Source: Takakia lepidozioides (lineage: Eukaryota > Streptophyta > Takakiopsida > Takakiales > Takakiaceae). From it: DNA of 64,000 nucleotides. Location of the stretch: assembly GCA_030704615.1 (NCBI GenBank), contig CM060731.1:90252756-90316755 (forward strand), read 5' to 3'. The stretch's first letter is position 1. Each line of letters opens with the position of its first letter. A program made the translations under genes and the position numbers. The notes under the pieces were generated by a model. That model worked only from the letters and a program-made list of their open reading frames with translations. It did not search any database and was not told where the DNA came from. Positions 22,761-32,799 of this stretch are shown here, one piece after another.

Positions 22761-23539
22761 GGGAGGGAGGAAGAACCTACCTCAAACACCTGCCGCCGCC
22801 GCTGCTGCCGACTGTCTGGCGCGTGCAGGCACCCGCGTCGTCCCCCGCCGCTCTCCTTGTGGAGCCCGTTCTTTTGCTCCATGCCTGTGCATGCTCACAG
22901 AAGAGAGAGAGAGGGTCTGAGTGAGGGTGAGAGAGGGTAGGCTTTCGGGTTCCAGCAGCAAGAGAAGAAGGGAAGGTGGCATACATGCGGGGCGTTGGAG
23001 CTGGTCGCGCGGCGCGGGAGCTGGCTCTTGGAGCTCGGGCACATGCGCTTCAAAGGTGCGTTTCTCCTCCACTCTAAACCCTCTCTCACCTCCTCTTTGG
23101 TGCGCACTACAGCTCGGAAAAGAGGGGGGAGAGTGCTGCAGGCACTTAGGCAAAAACAAAACGAAAAAGGGCGGGGTGCACGATCTTGCGATGCCCGGCC
23201 GTCGCAAATGGCGCCCCGCCTTTTTAAAAAAAAATGGGGCGTTTCCCAGCGACCCCCCTGCATCGCAATAAAAAAAAACCCATCGCAGTGACACGCTTCC
23301 CTGGACGTCGCAAAGAAATGCCTTCCCTCAGCCTTGTAAGGTAGGCAAATAGGGGGTTATTTTTGGGTTTAGGGTTTAATGGTTTTTGGGGATCTTAGGG
23401 TTTTTCTTTTCTTTTCCTTAAGGTACTGGGGTAGGGTATTTTTTTTTCTTTATGGTGCTGGGTTTTGGATTATAGGTTTTGGGTTTGGGTTTGGATTTCC
23501 AAAGGATAGACGTTAATTAGGATTCACATATCCAAAAAG
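22761..23539. other. no recognised gene
   Basis: Short frames on both strands are low-complexity (Arg/Pro/Ser-rich) and overlap each other. Contains CT-rich and GAGA tracts, poly-A runs and AT-rich TAGGGTTTT-like sequence from 23,340 to 23,500. Nothing supported. Confidence 0.4.
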
Positions 23540-23760
23540 TGGTTCAATTTGGTAAGCGCAATGCGCTGGGTCTCACTAAAGTTTTCCATGGTGTGAGCAA
23601 CCTGAAGAGAATATCATTTTGGGTTCATTGTCCTGGGTTCTCTCACCAGAGGGATGCTCTGCCTTTGTTTATCAATTTGAAAGTCCCCTCTTTGCTGAGG
23701 CAGGAGCCCAGGCCCTCCGGGAATGTGGCCCGGCCTTTTTGGGATTTTTTTCTATTTCTT
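23540..23760 (+). mobile_element. LINE C-terminal zinc fragment
   Basis: Plus-strand words HCPGFSHQRDAL (about 23,620-23,665) match the minus-strand LINE at about 8,050. The flanking bases (GGTTCTCTCACCAGAGGGATGCTCT) also match. A short degraded fragment in the opposite orientation to the 22.5-kb copy. Confidence 0.7.
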
Positions 23761-23799
23761 TATAGGAATGAAAGAAATGGTGGTGTGTGTTAATTAGGA

Positions 23800-24525
23800 T
23801 GCGATGGTGAGGAATCATCGACCCGTTGACCTCGCAGACGGGTTTGTGGTACCACACCCGGAATGGCAACCATTGCATACCCTCGGGCATGAACACGAGG
23901 CAAGGCATGTTGCACCTGATTCAGTACGGGCCGGCAGACGCAATCGTAGAAGGGACCGGGGGCAAATTTCAGGTGATGCGGAGGATGTTGACACTCCGGG
24001 ATCGAGTCGGGCGCGCCGCGGGTTGCCCCCTCGCGGACCACCCCGTGGTGAGAGCCCCAACACGTCCACCTTTGACCCCCCGACAGGATGGAGTGCTCGT
24101 GCACAAAGTGTTGGGCACGGATACCGCCGGACAGCACCAGACCACCGAGGCGGCGACCGCATGTTGTCGAAGAACATTACAGGCTGAACAAGATTGCGGA
24201 TGCGGCGAAGGTGAGTCTTTTTCAACCCCCTCTCAATAATGTTCATTCATAGTACATTTGGTATATTTAATAATATAGTATGATTGGTATTCATACGTCA
24301 ACCCAAATTACGACGTAAGTATTGATGCATCGTATACTACGCATATTGCAGTCACGACTTGATGCCCAAGCTCGCAATCACATTGTACAAGAGGTATTTT
24401 GCGCCGGTGTGCTTGCACAATTTGTGCCAGAGCCTGTGCCCGATGTGACCAGTTGGTTCCCCCAGCATGAGATAGATGAGATGTGTAGGGTCTCGGGGTA
24501 TCGTAGGTGTCGCATGCGTTAATAT
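23800..24525 (+). other. GC-rich patch with possible exon pieces
   Basis: Base composition is clearly more GC-rich than its surroundings from 23,800 to 24,220. A plus frame ending EEHYRLNKIADAAK is followed by GTGAGT (about 24,210). A second frame, ARNHIVQEVFCAGVLAQF (about 24,375-24,430), ends at a stop at 24,520. They may be two exons of an unrecognised gene. No domain identified. Confidence 0.25.
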
Positions 24526-24529
24526 GGCT

Positions 24530-26110
24530 GGCGACGAGCAGGCCCACCCCCCCCTCGGCCGGTATCCTCAAGCGGCCCCCCTGATCCGGTGTCCGGAATA
24601 ATCTGTATTGGTCGGAATGACTGTATCTTGAACATAGCACAAGGTGGCAGCCGAATTGGGGATATGGGGGCTGGAAAGCAGGCCATCCAGTACCCCAATC
24701 GTTTGTGTAAATGCCATGGAGGAGGCCAGATATTTTGAGAGGACATAGAATTTGAGATGGACGTCCCATGAGGTGGGAAGAATCTGCAGCTGTGTTTTTT
24801 GATATGCTTGTGTCCAGAGTGGGGCAGGAGGTGACTTCCCCTTAGAAGAGGCCACGGTGGCCCTTCACATCTTGTTACTGCCTGTCTTGGGTGACTCTTG
24901 TTGATCGTAGGTGTGGGTGACAATTGCAGAGCTGCTGTCAGGTGTATCCTGAAAGTAGCTGATTGGTAGGGGGGGGGGGTCTGCCCTAAGGGAATCACTG
25001 CAGAACAAGCGGAATATGGCAGGTCAGAAGTAAGCCAAGAAGGAGATATACTGCAATAGAGAAAGGCTCTTGGGGGTTGTACATATAAATAGAGCCGGAT
25101 CCATATGAATACGAGAGCACAAAGAGGTGGGGGGATGAGGAGAAGCTTGTAATTGACAGTCGTGTGGGTGGGGGTGCATGGGCAGGGTATGGAGTAGGGG
25201 GCAGGTACGAGTGCTCTGTGGGCGTTGTTACAACACGAGGGGATGGGGGGTTGAGGCAAAGGTGCCATATTGAGTCTTGGGAGGATATGGAAGAAGGTCT
25301 TATGCCTGGAGGTGGATAGTGAGGCCCATTCAATGGCACAGGGAAGGCACTTAGGGAAGACCTTGTCAGGTCTTTGTCCATGTCTCGACGAGACATAAGT
25401 ATCTTCCCTCTCTGATTTAGACCAGTGTACTTGGTGGTTCTTGTACACATTATCAACCAATCTCCCTTCTGTTTTTTCAGTTTTATGTTTGATTTACTAA
25501 CACCTTGGTCTGAGCATGACAAAAGGTTATCAAATACGTTCCTGATTGAAGTGATGAACCCAAGGCAATGGGAAGGCCGAAGCCATGAGATATCAGCCTC
25601 CTCTCCGCCATGACCACGGTGTGGAGCAAGCAAGTCCTTCATAAGGTAAGATCTTCTCCAGCAAAAATATGTTGGCTAATTGGGCATGGAGAGTAAGGCA
25701 TCCTCGAAGGTACCTGAGATAAGCATAGAACATCTATAGGGCTTATGAATGCTGAAATTTTGAGCTAGGCCTCGGTAAGACAGCTTGCTGGAGTAGACGT
25801 GTACGCCTAATACATGATCCGGTCAATGCACATTACTCTTGTTTGCCGGTCCCCTGTAGCCGATGCCTTATGTCAGATTTAGATACCTTACGATAAGAAT
25901 GAGTTCCATTTCTTTGGCTCAAATGTTTCTATGTTTTCTCCTGGTTATGGTTATGGCTTTGCTCTTTATAGCACCATAAAAAAATACCCAATTATGATAT
26001 GCTGCTGGTAGATGTTTGTCTGAATATAAACCAGGTGGTAAACCCCTGCCAGACTTCATTACCTAAGTCCCAATACCTGCCCCCTTTGGTTTTGTACACA
26101 TGTTTTACCC
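24530..26110 (-). mobile_element. LINE reverse-transcriptase fragment
   Basis: Minus-strand frames (broken) read as the RT palm-to-thumb region of a non-LTR element. LQILPTSWDVHLKFYVLSKY lies near 24,700-24,790 and a Pro-rich stretch at 24,900-25,300. The 25,400-26,100 part is colinear with 55,700-56,110 (shared TGTACTTGGTGGTTCTTGTAC, GATCCGGTCAATGCACA, AGCTAGGCC). A GLAQYIGMKINLKSTMFIS segment is readable in the latter. Truncated at both ends with multiple frameshifts. Confidence 0.6.
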
Positions 26111-26239
26111 AAAACAAGGGGTGGGTAAACACTAAAAGTTTGATATAAGATTTCCCGATTGTTACTTTATGACAATCACTAGGGCGACTATCTCTTGTTC
26201 CCTATGCCGCTGAGCAGCTGCAATACCCCCAATGAATGT
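26111..26239. other. short gap, nothing recognised
   Basis: AT-rich bases between the LINE fragment and the OSB remnant; no feature seen. Confidence 0.3.
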
Positions 26240-26384
26240 CACAGTGATTTTATCAATTGTGTCGCTACTGCTGCGGCTTCTAGTTGACCATCTACCCATG
26301 CAAGTTTCTTGTAGCTATCCTTCCACAGTGAATCATAGGTAATCTGGAGCTTGAAAATCCGGCCCACTTGGATGAATCTGCACC
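26240..26384 (-). pseudogene. OSB-like PDF-motif remnant
   Basis: The reverse strand matches the 27,600-27,760 copy and the 9,340-9,420 plus-strand copy: a GRIFKLQ/ITYDSLWKDSYKK-type stretch followed by a W-D-G-Q-L-E equivalent and an Ala-rich tail. Frames are broken. It lies directly downstream, on the same strand, of the PPR remnant. Confidence 0.6.
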
Positions 26385-27470
26385 CACACTCTATCCCTGC
26401 TCCTTCAACTATCCATGCCCACGAGGGTATTGTTCAGAATCACATCTGGTACAATTCCAGCTTTGGTGATGCAACCATGTACCTCTTTGCATGTGCTTTC
26501 CAAGGCTGCCAGGCTTACACGCACTGCAAACGCACACAAACATGATGTGGTCGAGCTTCACCCCTTCCCCCATCATTTGCTTTCAGGTCTCCAAAGCCCC
26601 ATTCCGCGCTCCTGCTCTGCACGCCCTCACCACAAGGGCATATTTCAAAACGACATCAGTTCAATTCCAGCTTGGACGATGTTACCACGAACCCCGTCTT
26701 CACTCATTGCCTACTCTAGTTAAGTGCAATTATGGGCTAGGCTGATACCACATCTCATTCAGCCATATTATCAAACTGCATGCCATTTGTATCCTTGTAG
26801 TTGTACCCAAACTTGGCATACATGTCCACTACGGCAACGTTCAGAATCACATCAGATACAATACCAGCTTTGACGATGTTACTGTGGACCTCTGCACCCT
26901 TTTTCAGGGCTGTCAGGCTTGCATTTGATATACATATCCACCAAGGTAGTGTTTAGAGACATCTAGTGGTACAATTTCAGCTTTGAAGATGTCACCATGG
27001 ACCCCCCATGGACCTTTGCGTCCTTTCCAGGGCTACCAGGCTCGCATTTGACATACATCTACACCAGGGGAATGTTCAGAATGACATTAGGTACAATTCC
27101 AGCTTTGATGATGTCACCATGAACCTCTTGGCCCCTTCCCAGGGCTTCTAGGCTCGCATATGCATATTACAAACACAAATGAAACATGACCTGGTCTGGC
27201 TTCATCCTTTCCCACATCATTTGCTCTTAGGTTTCCTTAATCCCACACCCATGCTGCACATACCTTGCAATCATGGCACTCCACAACACCACATCTCATT
27301 TAGCCATGTTGTCGAACTCTCCCTTCGCATTAGACTTGCTGTACCCACACTTGGCATACATGTCCACCAGGGCAGTGTTCAGAATGACAACTAGTACAAT
27401 TTCAGCTTTGACGATGGCACATGGCCAAGAGTTATCCCAATATCCTGCTACCAATGAGTTCAATGCATAT
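26385..27470 (-). pseudogene. decayed PPR (PLS-type) gene fragment
   Basis: Reverse-strand reading gives at least five degenerate pentatricopeptide repeats. KEVHGCITKAGIVPDV lies near 26,420-26,480, and GAEVHSNIVKAGIVSDVILN with VVDMYAKFG near 26,810-26,890. VHGDIIKAGIVPNVILN lies near 27,060-27,120 and ALVDMYAKCG near 27,350. A DVVLWSAMIARYVQHG segment sits near 27,250-27,290. Stops and frameshifts are frequent. PPR proteins bind organellar RNA; this copy is non-functional. Spacing between units (110-300 bases) shows internal deletions and insertions. Confidence 0.8.
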
Positions 27471-27589
27471 CCTTGTCACATTGGCAGTATCATGTCAAAG
27501 TCACTCCAAACTAGATTCACTCAACAACTAACTTGCAGAATTCAACATGAAAATTTAGGGCCAATTCTGATAAGAGGGGAAAATAGGGT

Positions 27590-28025
27590 GAAATGTGTTG
27601 AAGAAGGTGCCTTCATTAGCAGTGCCTGATTTTATCAATTGTGCCGCTGTTGCTGCGGCTTCCAGTTGACCATCTACCCATGTAGGTTTCTTGTATCTAT
27701 CCTTCCATAGGGTATCATAGGTATTGTGGATCTTGAAATCCGGCCCTCTTGGATGAATCTAGACTCACACTCTATCCCTGCTCCTTCAGCTATCTATGCC
27801 TCTGCACAAAATCATGCATACATCTTTGCCTTTCTGCTAGCAGCTGAGAATGACAGCCTAGAATTGTTCCAGCAAACACCCCCAACCCTACTTATCAACG
27901 AGCAACGAGTTAACTTATAGAATTCAATATGCATCTCAGGGCCGTGTCTGGTGAGAGGGCAAAACAGGCTGAAATAGGTCGAAGAAAAAGGTGCCCTCAC
28001 CACATTGTCCTTGACCTTGTGTCAT
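27590..28025 (-). pseudogene. OSB-like PDF-motif remnant, best-preserved copy
   Basis: Reverse strand of 27,635-27,760 reads HPRGPDFKI, then HNTYDTLWKDRYKKPTWV and DGQLEAAATAAQLIK without a stop. This is the clearest PDF motif in the window (PDF core, LW and TWV positions). At 27,935-28,020 the shared tail EGTFFFDLFQPVL recurs. The upstream FSDPSQWWDN block is missing. It sits next to the PPR remnant on the same strand. Confidence 0.68.
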
Positions 28026-28924
28026 GACCCAACTTTCCCACTAACATTAGCAGTCCGCAAGTAGAACTGAGGCCTGTAGTTGGAAAGGAAGGCTGTGTGC
28101 CGCCCTCCCTCCTCTTTCGTGAGCACATAAATCTCTGCTTCAAACTTCTTATGAATCTTCACTGTCCCAGGCTTGCAGATCATCTGGTGCCATTCATCCA
28201 ATCAGTCCCATATGTTTTTCCTTTGCAGGCACATTACTAGGGAGCTAGCGCCACGGCTAGTCATAAGAAATCCAACATTGCAAGCTGTAAAGACAGATGA
28301 AGTAATACATTACAACAATTTTGCCATGAGAAGCGTGCAATGACATTGTTACCTGCCCACGCTATACTTCATCCCGCTTTAGGCCACGAATTAACAACCC
28401 CACATTATCCCTTGCCTGTTTCACATATCATATCATAGAATCACTCCATTGTCCTTTTGCGACAATGAGTTATCAAACAAATTTAAAACTTACCACATAT
28501 AATAGGGGAATATTGTATTGTCACCCACAATTTCATAGCCTAGTTTGGCATAGCGCCATAGTTAAATTCTCACTGATGTGCCTGAAATGGTTCAAACTTA
28601 AAACATCAGCATGATTCAAGTTGTGAAGGCTCATGCCAAGATGTAGTGCAGCACTGTAATGCCAGATGCAAAGGGAATAAATGAATCCTTCAGGATATAT
28701 GGGCCCAGGTTATTAAAGCTACATTACATGAGATCCATGTGGAATATTAAGATTATGCTTCCAACATCTGAAAGAAGACAAGTAAATACCTGACCCTGAT
28801 CGAGTTGCTTCTTAAACATCTCAACACCAGTCACTGTTGTTTTTAGATTAGCTCCTTGCAGTCAAATCAGGCAGGGAAGTGAATCACGCAAAAACTCATG
28901 CCAGCTCTACTCCGTGCTGCGAAT
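28026..28924. other. no recognised gene
   Basis: AT-rich sequence without long frames, repeats or splice-site patterns that I can connect. Confidence 0.4.
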
Positions 28925-29030
28925 TCAGGGCCGAGTATGATGAGAGGGCAAAACAGGCTGAAATAGGTCGAAGAAGAAGGTGCCCTCACCACATTGTCCT
29001 CGACCTTGTGTCATGACCCATGGAGGATTT
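28925..29030 (-). pseudogene. OSB-associated tail fragment
   Basis: Almost identical to 27,935-28,025 (AGAGGGCAAAACAGGCTGAA, GGTGCCCTCACCACATTGTC). The reverse strand encodes EGTFFFDLFQPVLPSHHTRP before a stop. A separate copy of the tail only. Confidence 0.6.
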
Positions 29031-29292
29031 GACTGACCATGAACCCAAACAGACCTCTTGTGTGTACTGCTTGTGTCTGTAGTCCGGTAATGTCGGATTG
29101 GTCCATGAGAACCACCACAGTGCAGCTGAGCAAGCAAAGATTGAAACACGACCTGCTAAGACCAAGCTGACTCTCCAAAGAACCTTGTAAACAGCAGGAA
29201 GAATACCAAATCATGGTACTAACAGTCGCCAAGAGCCCACATTTGCAGGATGGACAAACTTCTTCACATTGTACATTGAGAAAAAGCCACAC

Positions 29293-29410
29293 CTTGCGAT
29301 TGCGGTTGTCCATCGTGAAGGTGGCCAGCCGCTTCCCATAGTAGTCGATGGCCACATCGTGCACCACATCTTCATGCCCCGATTCTAGGGTTTGAGTCCT
29401 TGTCAGCCCC
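29293..29410 (-). pseudogene. SEC13-like first exon fragment
   Basis: Reverse strand reads TLESGHEDVVHDVAIDYYGK then RLATFTMDN, which matches the first WD-repeat of SEC13-type COPII coat/nucleoporin proteins (family pattern HED..HD...DYYG.RLAT). It ends at CGCAAG followed by GTGTGG, a plausible donor. No further SEC13 exons were found on this strand, so this is either a captured exon or the edge of a lost gene. Confidence 0.55.
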
Positions 29411-29436
29411 CTATCCCACCAGCTCCACTCGTCATC

Positions 29437-29640
29437 TCTCATGATCAGACTCGACACTAAAACAAAACAAACATAGCTCCGCCCTGTTCGACGTCTCTCA
29501 TGATTAGACTCGACACTATAAGAAAGCAAACACAACTCCGTCCTGTTTGTCGTCCCTCACGATCAAACTCGACACAAAGAAAACAAACAGATGGCAGGCG
29601 AGACAAAAAAAAATGCTAAGTCCCCTCTACTCATGATTAG
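29437..29640. repeat. 59-bp tandem repeat, about 3.3 copies
   Basis: CTCATGATTAGACTCGACAC or a close variant starts near 29,438, 29,497 and 29,556, with a partial copy near 29,630. The intervening AACAAAC..A..CTCCGCCCTGTT segment is conserved. Non-coding. Confidence 0.75.
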
Positions 29641-29814
29641 ATGGATGAATGTAGCAATAGATGGATGGATTTTGGGTTTTCCATCAATACATCCATCCAT
29701 TCATTTGTTTTCCATTTTTTGGCCATTTTAATTTCATCCATTTATCCAAAATGAATCTTTAAATGAGTTTCACTGTCAGTTCATCCAATAGCTGCCAGCT
29801 CAGCATTTGCATTA

Positions 29815-30260
29815 TCATTTGTTCCTAGGTTCATCCAATAGTTGCCAGCAAGGCGTTTGTGTATCATTCGTTGAGATAATACAGTTGTTTTGTTTCACTA
29901 ACCTTAACCAGCAGTCGATTAGTTTACTATTAATCTGCTGGGTCTGCTTAACACTGCGACCGGCTACTAGGAAGTTCCCTAAGAAGCTTCCCCAATGGAG
30001 TTTCTTGATGGAGAAGTTTCCTCCGAAGGAAGCTTCCTGAGTAGTTTCCCAAGTTACTCTCGATAATTTGGTAAACTCCCGATAACTTGGTAACCAATGA
30101 TAACTTTTGGTAAATCGTGATAGATCATGGTAAATCACGGTAACTTTCAGTAACATGATAACTTGATAACTTCTGGTATTTACTCCTGGTAAGTTCCTCT
30201 GGGCTATGTCCGTGATATCACCCCCTCCTCTAGCGTCGAGTTCCTCGAGGAGCGGTAAAA
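29815..30260 (-). mobile_element. polypurine tract and LTR edge of another LTR element
   Basis: On the minus strand a coding tail (KILPLLEELDARGGGD) leads into the purine tract AGAGGAGGGGG (30221-30231), followed at once by TGATATCACGG (from 30220). This is the layout of a pol end, PPT and 3' LTR start. The LTR would run toward lower coordinates through a TAACTTGGTAA-rich stretch; its far end is not resolved. Its start does not match the LTR at 31338-32046, so two different elements or a chimera are joined here. Confidence 0.55.
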
Positions 30261-30352
30261 TCTTGGACTTGCTTAGAGTTGGAGAAAATCCAAAATCTGG
30301 CGAATGATACTTGCCAAGTAGGCCGATTGAGCTCATGCAATCGCCCATTGTT

Positions 30353-31282
30353 TCAATGGTCTTGATGAGGGAAGTGACTTGTGTCGCGTGGCCTATCCCA
30401 CTTCTTTTCCGGTCGGAAAGAATCACCCTCCCGCCGGACCTTCTTGTGGTTCAGCTCCGTACGGCCCTGTCTTTCGCCCTTAGGGACATCCGAGAAACAT
30501 TCAGCCCTTTCAATTGCCTCGTTCAAAGTCTTTGGTGGCCTCTCCTCCAACTTCCGCCTAGCCCATGGGGCCAGTCCCGCCACAAAGTTGAAGACCATTT
30601 TTGGTTCCGCCATATCCGCGAAATCGAACAACAGCACATTGAAAGCCTGAACATATCCCCGAATGTCATCCGTTTGCTTCAAGTTCCTCATCTTATCTCG
30701 GGCGAGCCAGGATGCGTTGAGGGGCACAAACTGTCTTTTCATAAGTTCCTTGAACCCACTCCAGCTCAAGGTTTCTGGGTTTGGCCCTTGGTCATGAAGG
30801 CGCTTCTGCCACCATTGTTGAGCATAGCCCCTCAAATAGGTGGGAGCCACTTCCACCCGATCCTCGTCACTCAACTTGGCCGTCCGGAAGTACTGCTCCA
30901 GCTCCAAGAGCAAGGTGTTGAGTGCCTTCCGATTTCGGACGTCCTCGAAGGTGTTGGGTTCCTTAGGCTTCACCTTAAACTTCGCTTGAGTGGAAGTGGC
31001 ATTAGCCGCCCTCATCACGTCTTTCAACGTCCCGCCAAACTGCGCCAACAACCCTTCCCAAAAGGCTGCTAGCATGGGAGACATCTGTTGGTCTGGCGGA
31101 GCCTTCGGGAAGTCCTCGGGCTCCGACTCCCCAAATTCCTCCCGTTCTTGAGCGGCATCGCTTTCAGAAGCATAAATCGCCTCTTCCATTTGCCGCTTTG
31201 GTGACACGTCACCCCCACCGGGCTCACCAGGATCATCGTCTTTCGGGCCGTTCCGCTTTCGCGTTGTTTTGCCCGACCCCAT
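30353..31282 (-). CDS. Ty3/gypsy gag (capsid) protein
   Basis: About 309 codons from ATG at 31282; the open frame extends to 31336, but that part covers the PBS. The capsid retrotransposon-gag domain is recognisable: ALNTLLLELEQYFRTAKL, RGYAQQWWQKRL, FKELMKRQFVPLN, GYVQAFNVLLFDF and FNFVAGLAPWARRKL. An Arg/Lys-rich end follows. It ends by a stop just before the zinc knuckle expected in a full gag, and no protease or pol follows. Upstream are PBS and 5' LTR in the right order, so this is the 5' part of a truncated element. Confidence 0.85.
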   Translation of the reverse strand: MGSGKTTRKRNGPKDDDPGEPGGGDVSPKRQMEEAIYASESDAAQEREEFGESEPEDFPKAPPDQQMSPMLAAFWEGLLAQFGGTLKDVMRAANATSTQAKFKVKPKEPNTFEDVRNRKALNTLLLELEQYFRTAKLSDEDRVEVAPTYLRGYAQQWWQKRLHDQGPNPETLSWSGFKELMKRQFVPLNASWLARDKMRNLKQTDDIRGYVQAFNVLLFDFADMAEPKMVFNFVAGLAPWARRKLEERPPKTLNEAIERAECFSDVPKGERQGRTELNHKKVRREGDSFRPEKKWDRPRDTSHFPHQDH

Positions 31283-31323
31283 GGTGAGGCCGATCTCAAG
31301 GACGATCGCGTATTGAACTCTAA

Positions 31324-31336
31324 GCTTTGATACCAA
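31324..31336 (-). other. primer binding site, initiator Met tRNA type
   Basis: The minus strand reads TTGGTATCAAAGC immediately inside the LTR end. It resembles the plant PBS complementary to initiator methionine tRNA (TGGTATCAGAGC) with one difference. Confidence 0.8.
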
Positions 31337-31337
31337 G

Positions 31338-32046
31338 TGTCACGCACCTCACTTCGATAAACTCTCCTTCAAGTCATAGTTACTCGCTTTGATGCGCGCA
31401 CCTAACTCCCAAACCGACCGCTGGGCCAACTCGGAGCTTCGGCTGCTCACCGGGGCATAACGGTCTTCCTTATACTCCCACTTGACCCTCGACCCGTCGG
31501 GCTCAGTGGAAATTCCCTTGGTAGATGGCAGTCTGGAACAGTTCCCCACACCTTGGTCGCTTTTCGGCTCGCACGCTTACTCACTAGTTTTTGGTCACCA
31601 ACGGGCCATTCTTGGGGTTACTACTCCCTATATATACTTCTGTAGGTGTCCACGGGGGTTCCAGAAGTAGCTAAGTCCAAATCTGGTGCACTGCCACTTA
31701 GACCCTCGATCGTCCCAGTGGTGAGCCGCGGTGAGTCTTGGCCCACCCACCACGGCCCCAATGAACCGTGGTGAGTCCCAAGACTCCCCACGACTCCCAC
31801 CACAAGACCTCAGCCTCATGGTGAGTCCTATGCCACCCCCACTACGACTCCCTATGCTACCACCACCCCTCGTGGAGCCCCGGCCACCACCGCCACCCGG
31901 TTTGCGGGGCTCCACCTAGTGAGTGCCACCGCCTCCTTGAGTGCGGGTGCTTCAGCCCCCTTTCCTATTTGCTACCACTGCCCCCACCACAGAGGCAGCC
32001 CCTCTTGTGTCCCGACCCCCCGCCCTCAAGGCAAAGGGCCGCGACA
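31338..32046 (-). mobile_element. 5' LTR of Ty3/gypsy element
   Basis: A 709-bp LTR bounded on the plus strand by TGTCACGCACC and GGCCGCGACA, giving matching TGTC/GACA termini. It sits directly upstream of a PBS and gag on the minus strand. TATATATAC at about 31,628 may be part of its promoter. It is the family reference for the solo LTR at 13116-13842. Confidence 0.88.
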
Positions 32047-32799
32047 ACAAATGCACTATCTTGCACAAAAGAGAAATCAGATCTCTCTCTTCACTCCTAG
32101 CTCTCCTAAGCTTGAAGTTGAACACCCCCACAAGCTGAAACCATGCTCCACACATGCACCGCTTGCTTGGTTAACACCCGAGCTCTTCTTGAACTCCTCA
32201 AACCCTGCAACAACTTCAAGAACAAGAACTATCTTCAATAACTCTCAAACTTTGCACTGGGGCTCTCATTGAAGACCTCCACCTGTCCATAAAGACCACA
32301 AGGACTTTATTTGCAAACCCTGCAACACCTTGTAACATAGAAGCTCTCTACCAAGCTCTCTTTAACACACAAGTGCTAACTATGCTAACACCTTGCACTC
32401 ATCAATGTAAACAGGTCTTCTTCTAGTGATACGGAAATGGTGAAAAGAGGTGAACCCACTCTATCACGTTATATAAGTCAAGCCAATGGCACCCTTGCTA
32501 AAGGACTCCACCATACAGACCTCACCCACTCTCCATCTCAAGTACTAGAGCTATGGCGGCAAGAGAGGCCTCGGATGGCTCGACTAGAAGAAGACGAGCC
32601 TTTCTGCACATTACGTGGAGATAAGCCTCTCCACATCCCAAGTGAGGTTCGCCACCTCATTTGGCACATGGAACCAAAGGAAGTCCCAATGCCCACAAAA
32701 TACAAATATAAATGTATAAAGTCTTAATTAGTTAGAAATAACTATTTCTAACTAATCACAAACAAAACCATGACAGTCTTAAAGTCTTTCAAGGATTGG
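32047..32799. other. no recognised gene; one 30-bp palindrome
   Basis: A plus frame at 32437-32727 has no recognisable domain. At 32727-32756 lies a hairpin with 14-bp arms (ATTAGTTAGAAATA and its complement) separated by AC. Nothing else seen. Confidence 0.4.

Noticed and set aside
23804-24246. Overlapping frames of 115-143 codons on both strands
   Set aside because: High GC removes stops in several frames at once; only the exon-end candidate near 24,210 has any splice support.
24519-25460. 313-codon minus frame as a host gene
   Set aside because: Proline/serine-rich in a LINE-homologous region; neighbouring frames show the RT-like reading, so this is one frame of a decayed LINE.
26351-27629. 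Plus-strand ORFs of 60-118 codons
   Set aside because: Shadows of the minus-strand OSB and PPR remnants, which give recognisable protein only on the reverse strand.
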